In this document: positions 1 through 7,286 of the stretch, piece by piece
Numbering within the stretch: the stretch's first letter is position 1
Layout: each line of letters starts with the position of its first letter
The notes under the pieces: generated by a model
What the model saw: the letters and a program-made list of their open reading frames with translations, nothing else
Databases searched by the model: none
What the model was told of the DNA's origin: nothing
Program-made: the position numbers and the translations under genes
NCBI GenBank assembly: GCA_023433835.1
Contig: JAEYTW010000032.1
Span: 1-10,510 of the forward strand
Length of the DNA stretch: 10,510 nt
Reading direction: 5' to 3'
Origin: Pseudomonadota bacterium
Lineage (GTDB): Bacteria > Pseudomonadota > Alphaproteobacteria > Ferrovibrionales > Ferrovibrionaceae

Positions 1-1
1 G

Positions 2-823
2 AACCGCGCGGTGCGGCTGACGCCCGAGGGCCGCTCCCTGGCCGCCGCCCTGGGCGACGGCCTCGCCCGCATCCGCGCCGGCGTCGACGCTTTTCGCGGC
101 CGTTCGCGCCAGCTCGCGCTGAACGTCGTGCCGAGCCTGGCGGCGAAATGGCTGGTGCCGCGGCTCGACCGGTTCGCCGCCGGCCGTCCGGACGTCACCG
201 TCGTCGTGACGGCGACCGAGGCGCTGCGCGCCCCGGGCTCGCAGGATGCCGATATCGCGATCCGTTTCGGTGCGGGTCCCTATCCCGGCCTCGACGACCA
301 TATCCTGTTCCCGCTCGGCCAGACGCCGGTCTGCACGCCGGCGCTGGCCGCGCGGCTCAGGACGCCGGCCGATCTCGACGGCATGGTTCTGCTGCACGAT
401 TCGCCACGCCAGATCGTGATGCCCGGCTGGCCGGAATGGCTGGGCCTGGCCGGGGCGGCGCAGGTCGACGGCCGCCGGGGTCCGCGTTTTTCCGCCGGAA
501 ACCTGACGATCGAGGGGGCGCTGGCCGGCCAGGGCGTGGCGCTCGGCATTGCCCCGTTCGTGATCGACGAGATCGTCGCCGGCCGGCTGGTGGCGCCGTT
601 TCCGCTGCTGCTGACCGATCGCAGTCTCGCCTATCGGCTGTTGTGCCGCCCGGGCGACGACGATGCCGCCGTCGCCGCCTTCGTCGCCTGGATACGGGCG
701 GAGGCCGCGATTACCGCCGGTGTCATTGCCGATCGCCTGAAGCATGGCGCCGACCATGAAGCGGTGGCGCGCCCCCGACAAACGAGAAGATCTTCGGCGC
801 GGCTGAGCGGAAGTAAGCCTTGA
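2..823 (+). CDS. LysR-family transcriptional regulator, GcvA-like, 5'-truncated by window edge
   Basis: The reading frame is open from base 2 to the TGA at 821-823, giving 273 visible residues. The first visible residues (NRAVRLTPEGRSLAAAL) match the end of the LysR winged helix-turn-helix and the start of the linker helix, so I estimate that about 55-60 N-terminal residues lie upstream; the GTG at 11 is internal, not a start. The rest is a LysR substrate-binding domain: the stretch DADIAIRFGAGPYPG followed by PVCTPALAARLRTPADLDG is typical of the GcvA/AmpR-like subgroup. The effector-binding fold ends near residue 235 and is followed by an Arg/Ser-rich tail of about 35 residues, longer than usual. 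LysR proteins bind DNA as tetramers and usually control an adjacent, often divergent gene; that target would be off the left edge. The effector cannot be read from the sequence. It converges with the next gene. Confidence 0.9.
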   Translation, partial: NRAVRLTPEGRSLAAALGDGLARIRAGVDAFRGRSRQLALNVVPSLAAKWLVPRLDRFAAGRPDVTVVVTATEALRAPGSQDADIAIRFGAGPYPGLDDHILFPLGQTPVCTPALAARLRTPADLDGMVLLHDSPRQIVMPGWPEWLGLAGAAQVDGRRGPRFSAGNLTIEGALAGQGVALGIAPFVIDEIVAGRLVAPFPLLLTDRSLAYRLLCRPGDDDAAVAAFVAWIRAEAAITAGVIADRLKHGADHEAVARPRQTRRSSARLSGSKP

Positions 824-826
824 TCT

Positions 827-844
827 GCCGCCGTCGCCGGCGGC
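827..844. terminator. GC-rich hairpin between convergent stops, possible bidirectional terminator
   Basis: Bases 827-833 (GCCGCCG) pair perfectly with 838-844 (CGGCGGC) around a 4-base loop TCGC. The hairpin lies between the LysR stop (823) and the stop of the - strand gene (852-854), so it could end transcription from both sides. There is no T tract on either side, so it is not a canonical intrinsic terminator. In such GC-rich DNA a 7-bp all-GC stem can also arise by chance. Confidence 0.35.
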
Positions 845-851
845 CCGGGCG

Positions 852-1850
852 TCAGTACCCGAAGCCGCGGCTGATCGGGGTGCGCACGCCTTCGGCGTAG
901 TTCTGGGCCAGGAAGCGGTAGGTTTCCTTGAACAGCTTGATGTTCTGGTCCTTGCGCACGACCTGGACCGGGGTCCAGGCCTTGATCATGTCGTCCCATT
1001 CCAGCAGCCGGCGATGGACGCCGTCGCGGATGTGGCGGATCAGGTCGATGGTGTTCCGCGGATCACGCAGCAGCGTGATGATATCGGTCTGGCGCATGTC
1101 CAGGCTCTTGAACGCCGTGTGGATATCGTTGATCGGCGCCTTGATCAGCATCTGCATCCGCAACAGCTCCTCGACCACGAAGGAGTCGCGCTTGTGCAGC
1201 TTGACGAATTCGTCGATCTTTTTCTGGATCGACAGCATCGTTTCGAAAAATTCCTTCAGCGCTTCGATATAGGCCAGCTCGCGGGCGATGTTCTTGACCC
1301 GGCTCATTACCTCGGACTGCTGGTTCGTCTTGATATCCAGGTCGTCGCCGATGCGGACCGCGGCCGCCCGCGCCTGTTCCTCGATATTGCCCTGCTCGAT
1401 CAGCTTGAGCAGCGCGCCGATGTCGTCGAGCGGGATCAGCCGGCCGGTGATCCACGAGACGAGGCGGGCATAGAGCTTGGCTTCCGACACTAGGCGATTG
1501 GTTTCCGACACCGACCAGGAAGCGGAGCCGTCGAGGATCTCCTTCGGGATCGAATCGTTGGGGCGGATTTCCTTGACGTATTTCAGGCTCTGCTCGACCA
1601 GGGAGACCAGTTTGGCATCGCCTGGGAACTGCTGCAGGTTGAATTCGCGGCGCAGGACGGTGAGGGGCACGCATCCCATGTTGGCGCCCATCGGGAAATA
1701 GAACGCCGGCTCCTTGGTGTCCTTGGACATCGCAAAGACCGCCCCGGGCACGTTGAACATCTTGTTATCGAACACAAAATGCGTCGCCTGGCCGGGATTG
1801 CCGCTGCCGCCCGGGCCGATCAGGTCTTCGATGGAAACGTCCGCAGCCAC
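852..1850 (-). CDS. Unrecognised mostly helical cytoplasmic protein, 332 aa
   Basis: I do not recognise this family and assign no function. The start is taken as the GTG at 1850-1848, because AGGAAAG (1860-1854) sits at good ribosome-binding distance. The frame runs on to an ATG at 2009, but the extra 53 residues are Arg/Pro-rich, lack a ribosome site and would fill the divergent promoter region. From the GTG: residues 1-75 are Gly/Phe/Pro-rich and contain the only cysteine (C60, in GANMGC); residues 80-335 are highly charged and helical, with heptad-like stretches about 145-235 and 265-315 suggesting coiled coil or a helical bundle. There is no signal peptide, membrane segment or known catalytic motif. 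The tail ends SRGFGY. GC is clearly below that of its neighbours (lines counted by hand gave 42-65%, against 77-87% for two lines in ubiD), but the frame is intact and codon choice is sensible, so it is probably a real expressed gene. It is divergent from ubiD and convergent with the LysR gene. Confidence 0.85.
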   Translation of the reverse strand: MAADVSIEDLIGPGGSGNPGQATHFVFDNKMFNVPGAVFAMSKDTKEPAFYFPMGANMGCVPLTVLRREFNLQQFPGDAKLVSLVEQSLKYVKEIRPNDSIPKEILDGSASWSVSETNRLVSEAKLYARLVSWITGRLIPLDDIGALLKLIEQGNIEEQARAAAVRIGDDLDIKTNQQSEVMSRVKNIARELAYIEALKEFFETMLSIQKKIDEFVKLHKRDSFVVEELLRMQMLIKAPINDIHTAFKSLDMRQTDIITLLRDPRNTIDLIRHIRDGVHRRLLEWDDMIKAWTPVQVVRKDQNIKLFKETYRFLAQNYAEGVRTPISRGFGY

Positions 1851-1853
1851 TAT

Positions 1854-1861
1854 CTTTCCTC
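1854..1861 (-). promoter_or_regulatory. Ribosome binding site that fixes the GTG start of the 852-1850 gene
   Basis: Read on the - strand this is GAGGAAAG, followed by ATA and then GTG. The GAGG core is 7 bases from the start codon. It is the strongest Shine-Dalgarno-like element near either candidate start and argues for GTG at 1850 over the upstream in-frame ATG at 2009. Confidence 0.7.
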
Positions 1862-1940
1862 GTATACCGGCTGGCCGGGTCCATCCCCTCGGGACCCTGT
1901 CCGCTCTTGTTCGCGATCCTACGACGCCCGCCGACGGGCC

Positions 1941-1969
1941 TGTATGACGTGCCCGTGCGCCGATGGCAA
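1941..1969 (-). promoter_or_regulatory. Possible sigma-70-type promoter for the 852-1850 gene
   Basis: On the - strand, TTGCCA (1969-1964, five of six matches to TTGACA) is followed after exactly 17 bases by CATACA (1946-1941, three of six matches to TATAAT). This would put the transcript start near 1934 and leave a leader of about 80 bases. The -10 match is poor, so this is only a candidate. Confidence 0.25.
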
Positions 1970-2036
1970 GTGTGGCACAAATCGCGGCAAACGACGTAAG
2001 ATCGCGCAATCGTCCTCAAGTTGTCGTATCCACATC

Positions 2037-3545
2037 ATGCCCTATGCGTCACTGCGCGAGTTCATTACGCGGCTGGAAAACTCCGGTCGCCTGGTGCGCG
2101 TATCGGAACCGGTTTCCACCGTCCTGGAAATGACCGAAATCCAGACCCGGCTGCTGGCCGAACAGGGCCCGGCGGTGCTGTTCGAACGGCCGGTGATGGC
2201 CGACGGGCGGATCTCCGACATCCCCGTCCTGGTCAATCTGTTCGGCACGGTCGAGCGTGTCGCCTGGGGCATGGATCGCGAGCCCCACCAGCTGCGCGAC
2301 GTCGGCGAGACGCTCGCCTTCCTGCGCCAGCCCGAACCGCCTTCCGGGTTCAAGGAAGCGATCGCCATGCTGCCGCTGGTCAAGACCGTCCTGTCGATGC
2401 CGCCGAGGACGGTCGGGCATGCGCCGGCCCAGGAAGTGGTCTGGCGCGGCGACGAGATCGATCTGACCAGACTGCCGATCCAGTCCTGCTGGCCGGGCGA
2501 GCCCGCGCCGCTGATCACCTGGCCGCTGGTGGTCACGCGCGGCCCCGCCCAGGCGCGCGAGGATGCGTTCAACCTGGGCATCTACCGGATGCAGGTCCTC
2601 GACCGCAACCGCTGCATCATGCGCTGGCTGCGCCATCGCGGCGGCGCCCAGCACCATCGCCGCTGGGGCGAGGCGGGCCGCGACCCGCTGCCCGCCGCCG
2701 CCGTCATCGGCGCCGATCCCGGCACGATCCTGGCGGCCGTGACGCCGGTGCCCGACACGCTGTCGGAATACCAGTTCGCCGGCCTGCTGCGGGGCAAGAA
2801 GGTCGAGCTGATCGAGTGCCTGACCCAGCCGCTGAAGGTACCGGCCGAAGCCGAGATCGTGCTGGAGGGCGAGGTCAGCCTGGACGACTACGCCGACGAG
2901 GGGCCCTACGGCGACCACACCGGCTATTACAATTCGGTCGAGAAGTTTCCGGTCTTCACCGTCACCGCGGTGACGATGCGGCGCAAGCCGATCTACCTGT
3001 CGACCTTCACCGGCCGGCCGCCCGACGAGCCGAGCGTGCTGGGCGAGGCGCTGAACGAAGTGTTCATCCCGCTGTTCCGCCAGCAATTCCCCGAGATCGT
3101 CGATTTCTGGCTGCCGCCCGAGGGCTGCTCCTACCGCATCGCCGTGGTCTCGATGAAGAAGGCCTATCCGGGCCATGCCAAGCGGGTGATGCTGGGTGTG
3201 TGGTCCTATCTGCGCCAGTTCATGTATACCAAGTGGGTGATCGTCGTGGACGACGACATCAACGCCCGCGACTGGAAGGATGTGATGTGGGCGATCTCGA
3301 CCCGCATGGACCCGGCCCGCGACATCACCCTGGTCGAGGGCACGCCGATCGACTATCTCGATTTCGCCTCGCCCGACTCCGGCCTCGGCTCCAAGATCGG
3401 GCTGGACGCCACCAACAAATGGCCGCCCGAGACCAAGCGCGAATGGGGCGAGAAGATCCGCATGACCGACGAGGTCATCGACGCCGTCAGCGAAAAGTGG
3501 AAGCGTCTCGGCCTGCCCGGTTCGGGCAAGCCGATCTGGCGGTGA
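2037..3545 (+). CDS. ubiD: UbiD family prFMN-dependent decarboxylase (3-polyprenyl-4-hydroxybenzoate decarboxylase)
   Basis: UbiD removes the ring carboxylate of 3-polyprenyl-4-hydroxybenzoate in ubiquinone synthesis, using prenylated FMN made by UbiX (not in this window). The 502-residue length fits E. coli UbiD (about 497). Landmarks: NLGIYRMQ with N179 and R184, HRGG with H200, E244, and EGPYGDHTGYY with E288 and D293. N179, R184, E244 and E288 keep the spacing of the metal/prFMN and catalytic residues N168, R173, E233 and E277 of fungal Fdc1; Asp at 293 (Glu282 in Fdc1) is in keeping with true UbiD proteins. The C-terminal part with VVDDDINARDWKDVMWAI and the LDATNKW stretch is also characteristic. 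The ATG at 2037 is chosen because the family's usual N-terminus starts here; the frame is open from 1779, but that extension is Cys/Arg-rich and unlike UbiD. No clear Shine-Dalgarno precedes it. The stop is 4 bases before the cyclase gene. A UbiD-like enzyme acting on another aromatic acid is possible but less likely. Confidence 0.95.
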   Translation: MPYASLREFITRLENSGRLVRVSEPVSTVLEMTEIQTRLLAEQGPAVLFERPVMADGRISDIPVLVNLFGTVERVAWGMDREPHQLRDVGETLAFLRQPEPPSGFKEAIAMLPLVKTVLSMPPRTVGHAPAQEVVWRGDEIDLTRLPIQSCWPGEPAPLITWPLVVTRGPAQAREDAFNLGIYRMQVLDRNRCIMRWLRHRGGAQHHRRWGEAGRDPLPAAAVIGADPGTILAAVTPVPDTLSEYQFAGLLRGKKVELIECLTQPLKVPAEAEIVLEGEVSLDDYADEGPYGDHTGYYNSVEKFPVFTVTAVTMRRKPIYLSTFTGRPPDEPSVLGEALNEVFIPLFRQQFPEIVDFWLPPEGCSYRIAVVSMKKAYPGHAKRVMLGVWSYLRQFMYTKWVIVVDDDINARDWKDVMWAISTRMDPARDITLVEGTPIDYLDFASPDSGLGSKIGLDATNKWPPETKREWGEKIRMTDEVIDAVSEKWKRLGLPGSGKPIWR

Positions 3546-3549
3546 GGAG

Positions 3550-4881
3550 ATGGATCGCGCAGGGCACATCGACCGCGCGCTGAGGGCGGAAGCCTATAAA
3601 GGCCTGCAGCTTGCCGTCGCCCTGCGCGCGATCGCGTGCCTCATCATCACCAGCTACCTGATCTGGGAAATCGGCTTTTCGCGGGCAATCCCGATCCTGA
3701 CCATGCTGATGGTGCTGATGGCGCTGGGCCTGGTCCAGCTTGCCCTCAGCACGCCCCAGCGCGACCGCGCCTGGCTGGCAGCGCTGTTTGCGGCCGTCGA
3801 CGGCGCGGTGATCGTCGGCGGCCTGCTTGCCGCCGGGCATTTCGATACGGTCGCGCTGCCGCCGCCGATGCGGCTCGGTTTCGACAGCGTCCTGTTCCTC
3901 GCCGGGTTCATCGCCCTGTCGTCGCTCGGCAATGCCCCGTCCGTGGTGATCTGGAGCGGGGTGACGATGTCGGCCTGCTGGCTGGCCGGCTGGATCTGGG
4001 TCGGCCTGCAGCCGGGCGTTGTCATCGGCGCCATGCCTCATAGCCAGATGCTGGTGTCGGCCGACGAGATCGTCGCGTCGCTCACCAATCCGTGGATGAT
4101 TTTGCCCCCGGTGCCGTTGCGCCAGGTCGAGGGCCTGCTGCTGATCACCGCGATCACGGCGACGGCCGCCTATCGCGCGCGCCGCATGGTGCGCCGCCAG
4201 GCCGAAGCCGACCGGGCGCGGCAGAACCTGTCGCGCTATTTCTCGCCGACCGTGGTCGAGGATCTCTCAGGGATGGACGATCCGTTCGGCGAGGCCCGCC
4301 AGCTCAGCGTCGCCGTGCTGTTCGCCGATCTCGTCGGCTTCACCCGCGCCACCGAAGGCCGCGATCCCCATCAGGTCATCGCCCTGGTGCGCGAGGTGCA
4401 GCGGGGCCTCGCCCGTGCCGTCTTCGCCTGCGGCGGCACGCTCGACAAATTCCTCGGCGACGGGTTGATGGCGAGCTTCGGCACGCCGCGCCCGACGGGG
4501 CACGAGGCGACCGATGCGCTGGCCGCCGCGCGCGGCATGCTGATCGCGATGGCCAGCCTGAACCAGGATCGCGAGCGGCGCGGCGAGGCGCCGATCCAGC
4601 TGTCGATCGGCCTGCATTTCGGCCCCGTGACGCTCGGCAATATCGGCGACGAGAACCGCATCGAATATACCGTGGTCGGCGAGACCGTGAACGTGGCGAG
4701 CCGCCTGGAGAAGCTGACGCGCGAGCATCACGCCGCGCTGATCGCCTCCGACGCCTTCGTCCGCCGCCTGTCGGTCGAGGCCGCCGTCGACGATCTGACC
4801 ACCGTCGGGCTGGTTCGCCTGCCCGACCAGGCGATCCGGGGGCTGAACGCCCCGCTCGGCCTGTGGCTGATGGCGCGATGA
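3550..4881 (+). CDS. Membrane-anchored class III adenylate cyclase
   Basis: Probably makes cAMP from ATP at the inner membrane. The 443 residues divide into an N-terminal membrane domain with about six hydrophobic helices (roughly 20-39, 46-66, 75-96, 112-126, 130-151, 193-209), a short linker with the common LSRYFSPTVVEDL stretch (228-240), and a class III catalytic domain (about 250-430). Catalytic residues are all present: metal-binding D260 (FADLVGFT) and D304 (LDKFLGDG), exactly 44 apart as in the family; purine-selecting K300 and T374 (EYTVVG), a Lys/Thr pair typical of class IIIb adenylate cyclases; transition-state N381 and R385 (TVNVASR). A guanylate cyclase is unlikely given K300. 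I do not recognise the membrane domain as CHASE2, MASE or HAMP. The GAGG sequence that could act as ribosome site is only about 2 bases from the ATG and overlaps the ubiD stop, so translational coupling is likely. The stop overlaps the next start (ATGA). Confidence 0.92.
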   Translation: MDRAGHIDRALRAEAYKGLQLAVALRAIACLIITSYLIWEIGFSRAIPILTMLMVLMALGLVQLALSTPQRDRAWLAALFAAVDGAVIVGGLLAAGHFDTVALPPPMRLGFDSVLFLAGFIALSSLGNAPSVVIWSGVTMSACWLAGWIWVGLQPGVVIGAMPHSQMLVSADEIVASLTNPWMILPPVPLRQVEGLLLITAITATAAYRARRMVRRQAEADRARQNLSRYFSPTVVEDLSGMDDPFGEARQLSVAVLFADLVGFTRATEGRDPHQVIALVREVQRGLARAVFACGGTLDKFLGDGLMASFGTPRPTGHEATDALAAARGMLIAMASLNQDRERRGEAPIQLSIGLHFGPVTLGNIGDENRIEYTVVGETVNVASRLEKLTREHHAALIASDAFVRRLSVEAAVDDLTTVGLVRLPDQAIRGLNAPLGLWLMAR

Positions 4882-5873
4882 GCGACGGGCGGCCGCGGCA
4901 AGCCTTCGTCACCGGCGCGACCGGCTTCCTCGGCAAGCATCTGGTCGAACAGTTGCTGGACCAGGGCTGGCAGGTCACCGCGCTCCATCGCCGCGACAGC
5001 GACCGGTCGTTCTACGGCGAGCGGGTGATCACCTGGGCCGAAGGCTCGCTGCAGGACCAGGCGAGCCTGGCCGCCGCCATGCCGATGGAGGTCGACCGGG
5101 TCTTCCATGTCGCCGCCAACACCTCGATCTGGGCTCGCGAGGCCGAGATCCAGCGCCGGGTCAATGTCGAGGGCACGCGCAATCTGCTGGCCGCCGCGCT
5201 GGCGCGCCGGGCCAGGCGGCTCGTTCATGTCTCGACCTGGAGCGTCTACGACCTGCACCGGCCGGAAATCGACGAGGCGACGCCGCAGACCGGCGGCGGG
5301 TCGTGGATCAACTATGCCCGCACCAAGTGGCAGGCCGAGCAGGCGGTGAAGACCGCGGCCGAGCGCGGTCTGGACGCCGTGATCGTCAACCCCGCCCATA
5401 TCCTCGGCCGCTACGATCCCGGCACCTGGTCGCGCATGTTCCTGATGGTCGACCAGGGCCGCCTGCCCGGCATACCCCCGGGATCGGGCAGCTTCGCCCA
5501 CGCCGCGGCGGTGGCCGCCGCGATCATCAGTGCCGGCAACAAGGGGCGGCGGGGGCAGAATTACCTGCTGGGCGGGGCCGACCACTCGTTTTACGAGGTC
5601 ATCACCGAGATCGGCTTCCGGCTGGGCGCCAAGGTGCCGACGCGCGTGCTGCCGGCCGCCGCCCTGCGTGCCGCCGCCCGGCTGCAGGCCCTGAAGGCGC
5701 GCTTCACCGGCGAAAAACCCGAGCTGACGCCGGAAGGAGCCGAGATGGTCTGCCACCGCACCCGCATCACCTCGACCCGGGCGATCGACGAACTGGGCTA
5801 CCGGCCGGCCCCGCTCTACTACATGCTGGCCGACTGCCACACGTGGTTGAAAAACGCCGGGCTGTTGCGCTGA
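4878..5873 (+). CDS. Extended SDR: NAD(P)-dependent epimerase/dehydratase or dihydroflavonol-reductase-like
   Basis: A 331-residue soluble oxidoreductase of the extended short-chain dehydrogenase family. The N-terminal Rossmann motif GATGFLG covers residues 13-19; the catalytic set is T120 (HVSTWSVY), Y146 and K150 (NYARTK), with NAD(P) contacts likely at VFHVAANTS (about 74-82). The C-terminal half shows the NPAHILG turn seen in dihydroflavonol-4-reductase-like and HpnA-like members. In the place where relatives usually carry VHVxDVA this protein reads FAHAAAVAAA, lacking the usual Asp. The substrate cannot be predicted: nucleotide sugar, steroid/hopanoid-type or other carbonyl substrates are all handled by this family. 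The ATG at 4878 overlaps the cyclase stop by 4 bases. A longer frame open upstream from 4092 is the cyclase gene read in the wrong frame. Family call is firm, exact function open. Confidence 0.88.
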   Translation: MSDGRPRQAFVTGATGFLGKHLVEQLLDQGWQVTALHRRDSDRSFYGERVITWAEGSLQDQASLAAAMPMEVDRVFHVAANTSIWAREAEIQRRVNVEGTRNLLAAALARRARRLVHVSTWSVYDLHRPEIDEATPQTGGGSWINYARTKWQAEQAVKTAAERGLDAVIVNPAHILGRYDPGTWSRMFLMVDQGRLPGIPPGSGSFAHAAAVAAAIISAGNKGRRGQNYLLGGADHSFYEVITEIGFRLGAKVPTRVLPAAALRAAARLQALKARFTGEKPELTPEGAEMVCHRTRITSTRAIDELGYRPAPLYYMLADCHTWLKNAGLLR

Positions 5874-5927
5874 ACCCGGTTACGCCCCATATCTTGCCCA
5901 ACAGTCCCTGGTAAGCCACGAGACGTC
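5874..5927 (+). other. 54-base gap before the tldE-type gene, no feature seen
   Basis: This is the only sizeable gap in the five-gene + strand run. I see no hairpin, T tract or paired -35/-10 boxes. A weak GAG lies about 8 bases upstream of the ATG at 5928. Either readthrough from the SDR gene or a weak promoter is possible. Confidence 0.4.
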
Positions 5928-7286
5928 ATGACCGACAACAAGTCCCGCGCCGCCGAAACCCTCGATCTGCTGACCGACCTGATCGGCCGCGCCCGCCGCG
6001 CCGGCGCCGACCAGGCCGACGCCATCGCGTTCGAAAGCGTGTCCTACGGCGCCTCCTTCCGCATGGGCAAGCCCGAGGATATCGAGCGCTCGGAGACCGT
6101 CGATCTCGGCCTGCGGGTGCTGATCGGCAAGCGGCAATCCTTCGTCGCCGGTACCGACCGGCGGTCGGAAGCGCTCGACAAGGTGGTCGAGCGCGCGGTG
6201 GCCATGGCCCGGCTCGCCCCCGAGGACAAGTTCTGCGGCCTGGCCGACCCGGCGACGCTTGCCACCAGCTGGCCCGACCTCGACCTCGCCGACCCCGAGC
6301 CCGCACCGCCGATCGAGACGCTGATCGAAGAGGCGCGCGCGATGGAGGAGGCCGCGCTGGCCGTGCCCGGCATCACCAATTCCGAGGGCGGCGGCGCCTC
6401 GGCCGGCTCCGGCCTCGTGGCGATGGCCACCTCGGACGGCTTCGCCGGTGCCTTCTTCGGCACTAATTACGGCCGCTCGATCAGCGTCATCGCCGGCGAG
6501 GGCACCGGCATGGAGCGCGACTACGATTTCTCGTCGAAGCGCTTCCGGGCCGAGCTCGAAGCCCCCGAGGTCATCGGCCGCAATGCCGCCGACAAGGCGC
6601 TGAAGCGATTGAACCCGCGCAAGGTCGCCAGCCAGACCGCGACCGTGGTCTACGCCCCGCGGGTCTCCGGCTCGCTGGTCGGCCATCTGTCGGGCGCCAT
6701 CAACGGCCAGTCGGTGGCCCGCGGCACCTCGTTCCTGAAGGACCGGATGGGCGACCAGCTCTTCCGGGCCGGCATCAACATCGTCGACGACCCGCTGCGC
6801 ATCCGCGGCGCGCGGTCGCGCCCCTTCGACGGCGAGGGTGTCGCCACCCGGCGCCGGGTGCTGGTGGCCGACGGCAGGCTCGACGGCTGGCTGCTCGATA
6901 CCGCGACGGGCAGGCAGCTCGGCCTGGCCACCCAGGGCAATGCCTCGCGCGGCGCCGGCGGCCCGCCGGGCCCCAGCGTGACCAACCTCCACATGGAAGC
7001 GGGCGAAGTCTCGCCCGAGGACCTGATCGCCGACATCAAGTCGGGCCTCTATATCACCGAGCTGATCGGCATGGGCGTCAACGGCGTCACCGGCGATTAC
7101 AGCCGCGGCGCGTCCGGCTTCTGGATCGAGAACGGCAAGATCGCCTATCCGGTGTCCGAGCTGACCGTCGCCGGCAACCTGAAGGACATGTTCGCCCGCC
7201 TGATCCCGGCCAGCGACCTGACCTTCCGCTACGGCACCGACGCACCGACCATCCGCATCGACGACATGATGATCGCGGGGACATGA
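5928..7286 (+). CDS. tldE: TldD/PmbA family protein, TldE (PmbA)-type subunit
   Basis: TldD and TldE (PmbA) form a cytoplasmic heteromeric zinc protease that in E. coli trims microcin B17 and degrades the CcdA antitoxin. The 452-residue protein has the family's N-terminal domain (ETLDLLTDLIGRARRAGADQ, EDIERSETVDLGLRVLIGKRQ), the central ITNSEGGGASAG segment (about 147-158), and the C-terminal signature from about 389 on (GDYSRGASGFWIENGKIAYP, then ELTVAGNLKDMF). TldD carries the zinc motif HExxxH; no HE pair occurs anywhere here, which fits the TldE/PmbA side of the family. A TldD partner is not in the window. The start ATG at 5928 matches the expected N-terminus, with a weak upstream GAG. 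The stop overlaps the start of the next gene (ATGA), so the two are probably co-translated. Confidence 0.92.
   Translation: MTDNKSRAAETLDLLTDLIGRARRAGADQADAIAFESVSYGASFRMGKPEDIERSETVDLGLRVLIGKRQSFVAGTDRRSEALDKVVERAVAMARLAPEDKFCGLADPATLATSWPDLDLADPEPAPPIETLIEEARAMEEAALAVPGITNSEGGGASAGSGLVAMATSDGFAGAFFGTNYGRSISVIAGEGTGMERDYDFSSKRFRAELEAPEVIGRNAADKALKRLNPRKVASQTATVVYAPRVSGSLVGHLSGAINGQSVARGTSFLKDRMGDQLFRAGINIVDDPLRIRGARSRPFDGEGVATRRRVLVADGRLDGWLLDTATGRQLGLATQGNASRGAGGPPGPSVTNLHMEAGEVSPEDLIADIKSGLYITELIGMGVNGVTGDYSRGASGFWIENGKIAYPVSELTVAGNLKDMFARLIPASDLTFRYGTDAPTIRIDDMMIAGT

Larger units (their letters stand above)
1851..2036. promoter_or_regulatory. Divergent intergenic region between the unknown gene and ubiD
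   Basis: This 186-base stretch carries no gene that I can support and must hold the promoters for both flanking genes. It is less GC-rich near ubiD. It contains two small inverted repeats: GGGTCC/GGACCC at 1877-1882 and 1892-1897 (9-base loop), and GCCCG/CGGGC at 1926-1930 and 1935-1939 (4-base loop). Both would lie in the leader of the - strand gene. For ubiD the only -10-like word I see is TAAGAT at 1997-2002, without a convincing -35. No riboswitch is recognisable. Confidence 0.5.

Noticed and set aside
1973..1989. Sigma-54-like promoter upstream of ubiD (TGGCAC followed by GGCA)
   Set aside because: The GG-to-GC spacing is 11 rather than the required 10 and the -12 element does not match TTGC well.
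1851..2009. In-frame extension of the unknown gene to an ATG at 2009 (385 residues)
   Set aside because: The extra 53 residues are Arg/Pro-rich with no domain character, there is no ribosome site before that ATG, and it would cover the divergent promoter region. The GTG at 1850 has a good GAGGAAAG site.
1779..2036. N-terminal extension of UbiD from 1779 (588 residues)
   Set aside because: The extension is Cys/Arg-rich, overlaps the opposite gene and is unlike UbiD N-termini. Starting at 2037 gives the normal family length.
2049..3569. Long open frame (506 codons) antisense to ubiD
   Set aside because: It is a shadow of high-GC codon bias on the complementary strand, rich in Arg/Gly/His/Gln/Asp, with no recognisable domain, and ubiD is clearly the real gene.
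4728..5840. Long open frame antisense to the SDR gene
   Set aside because: No domain character, overlaps a gene with intact Rossmann and catalytic motifs.
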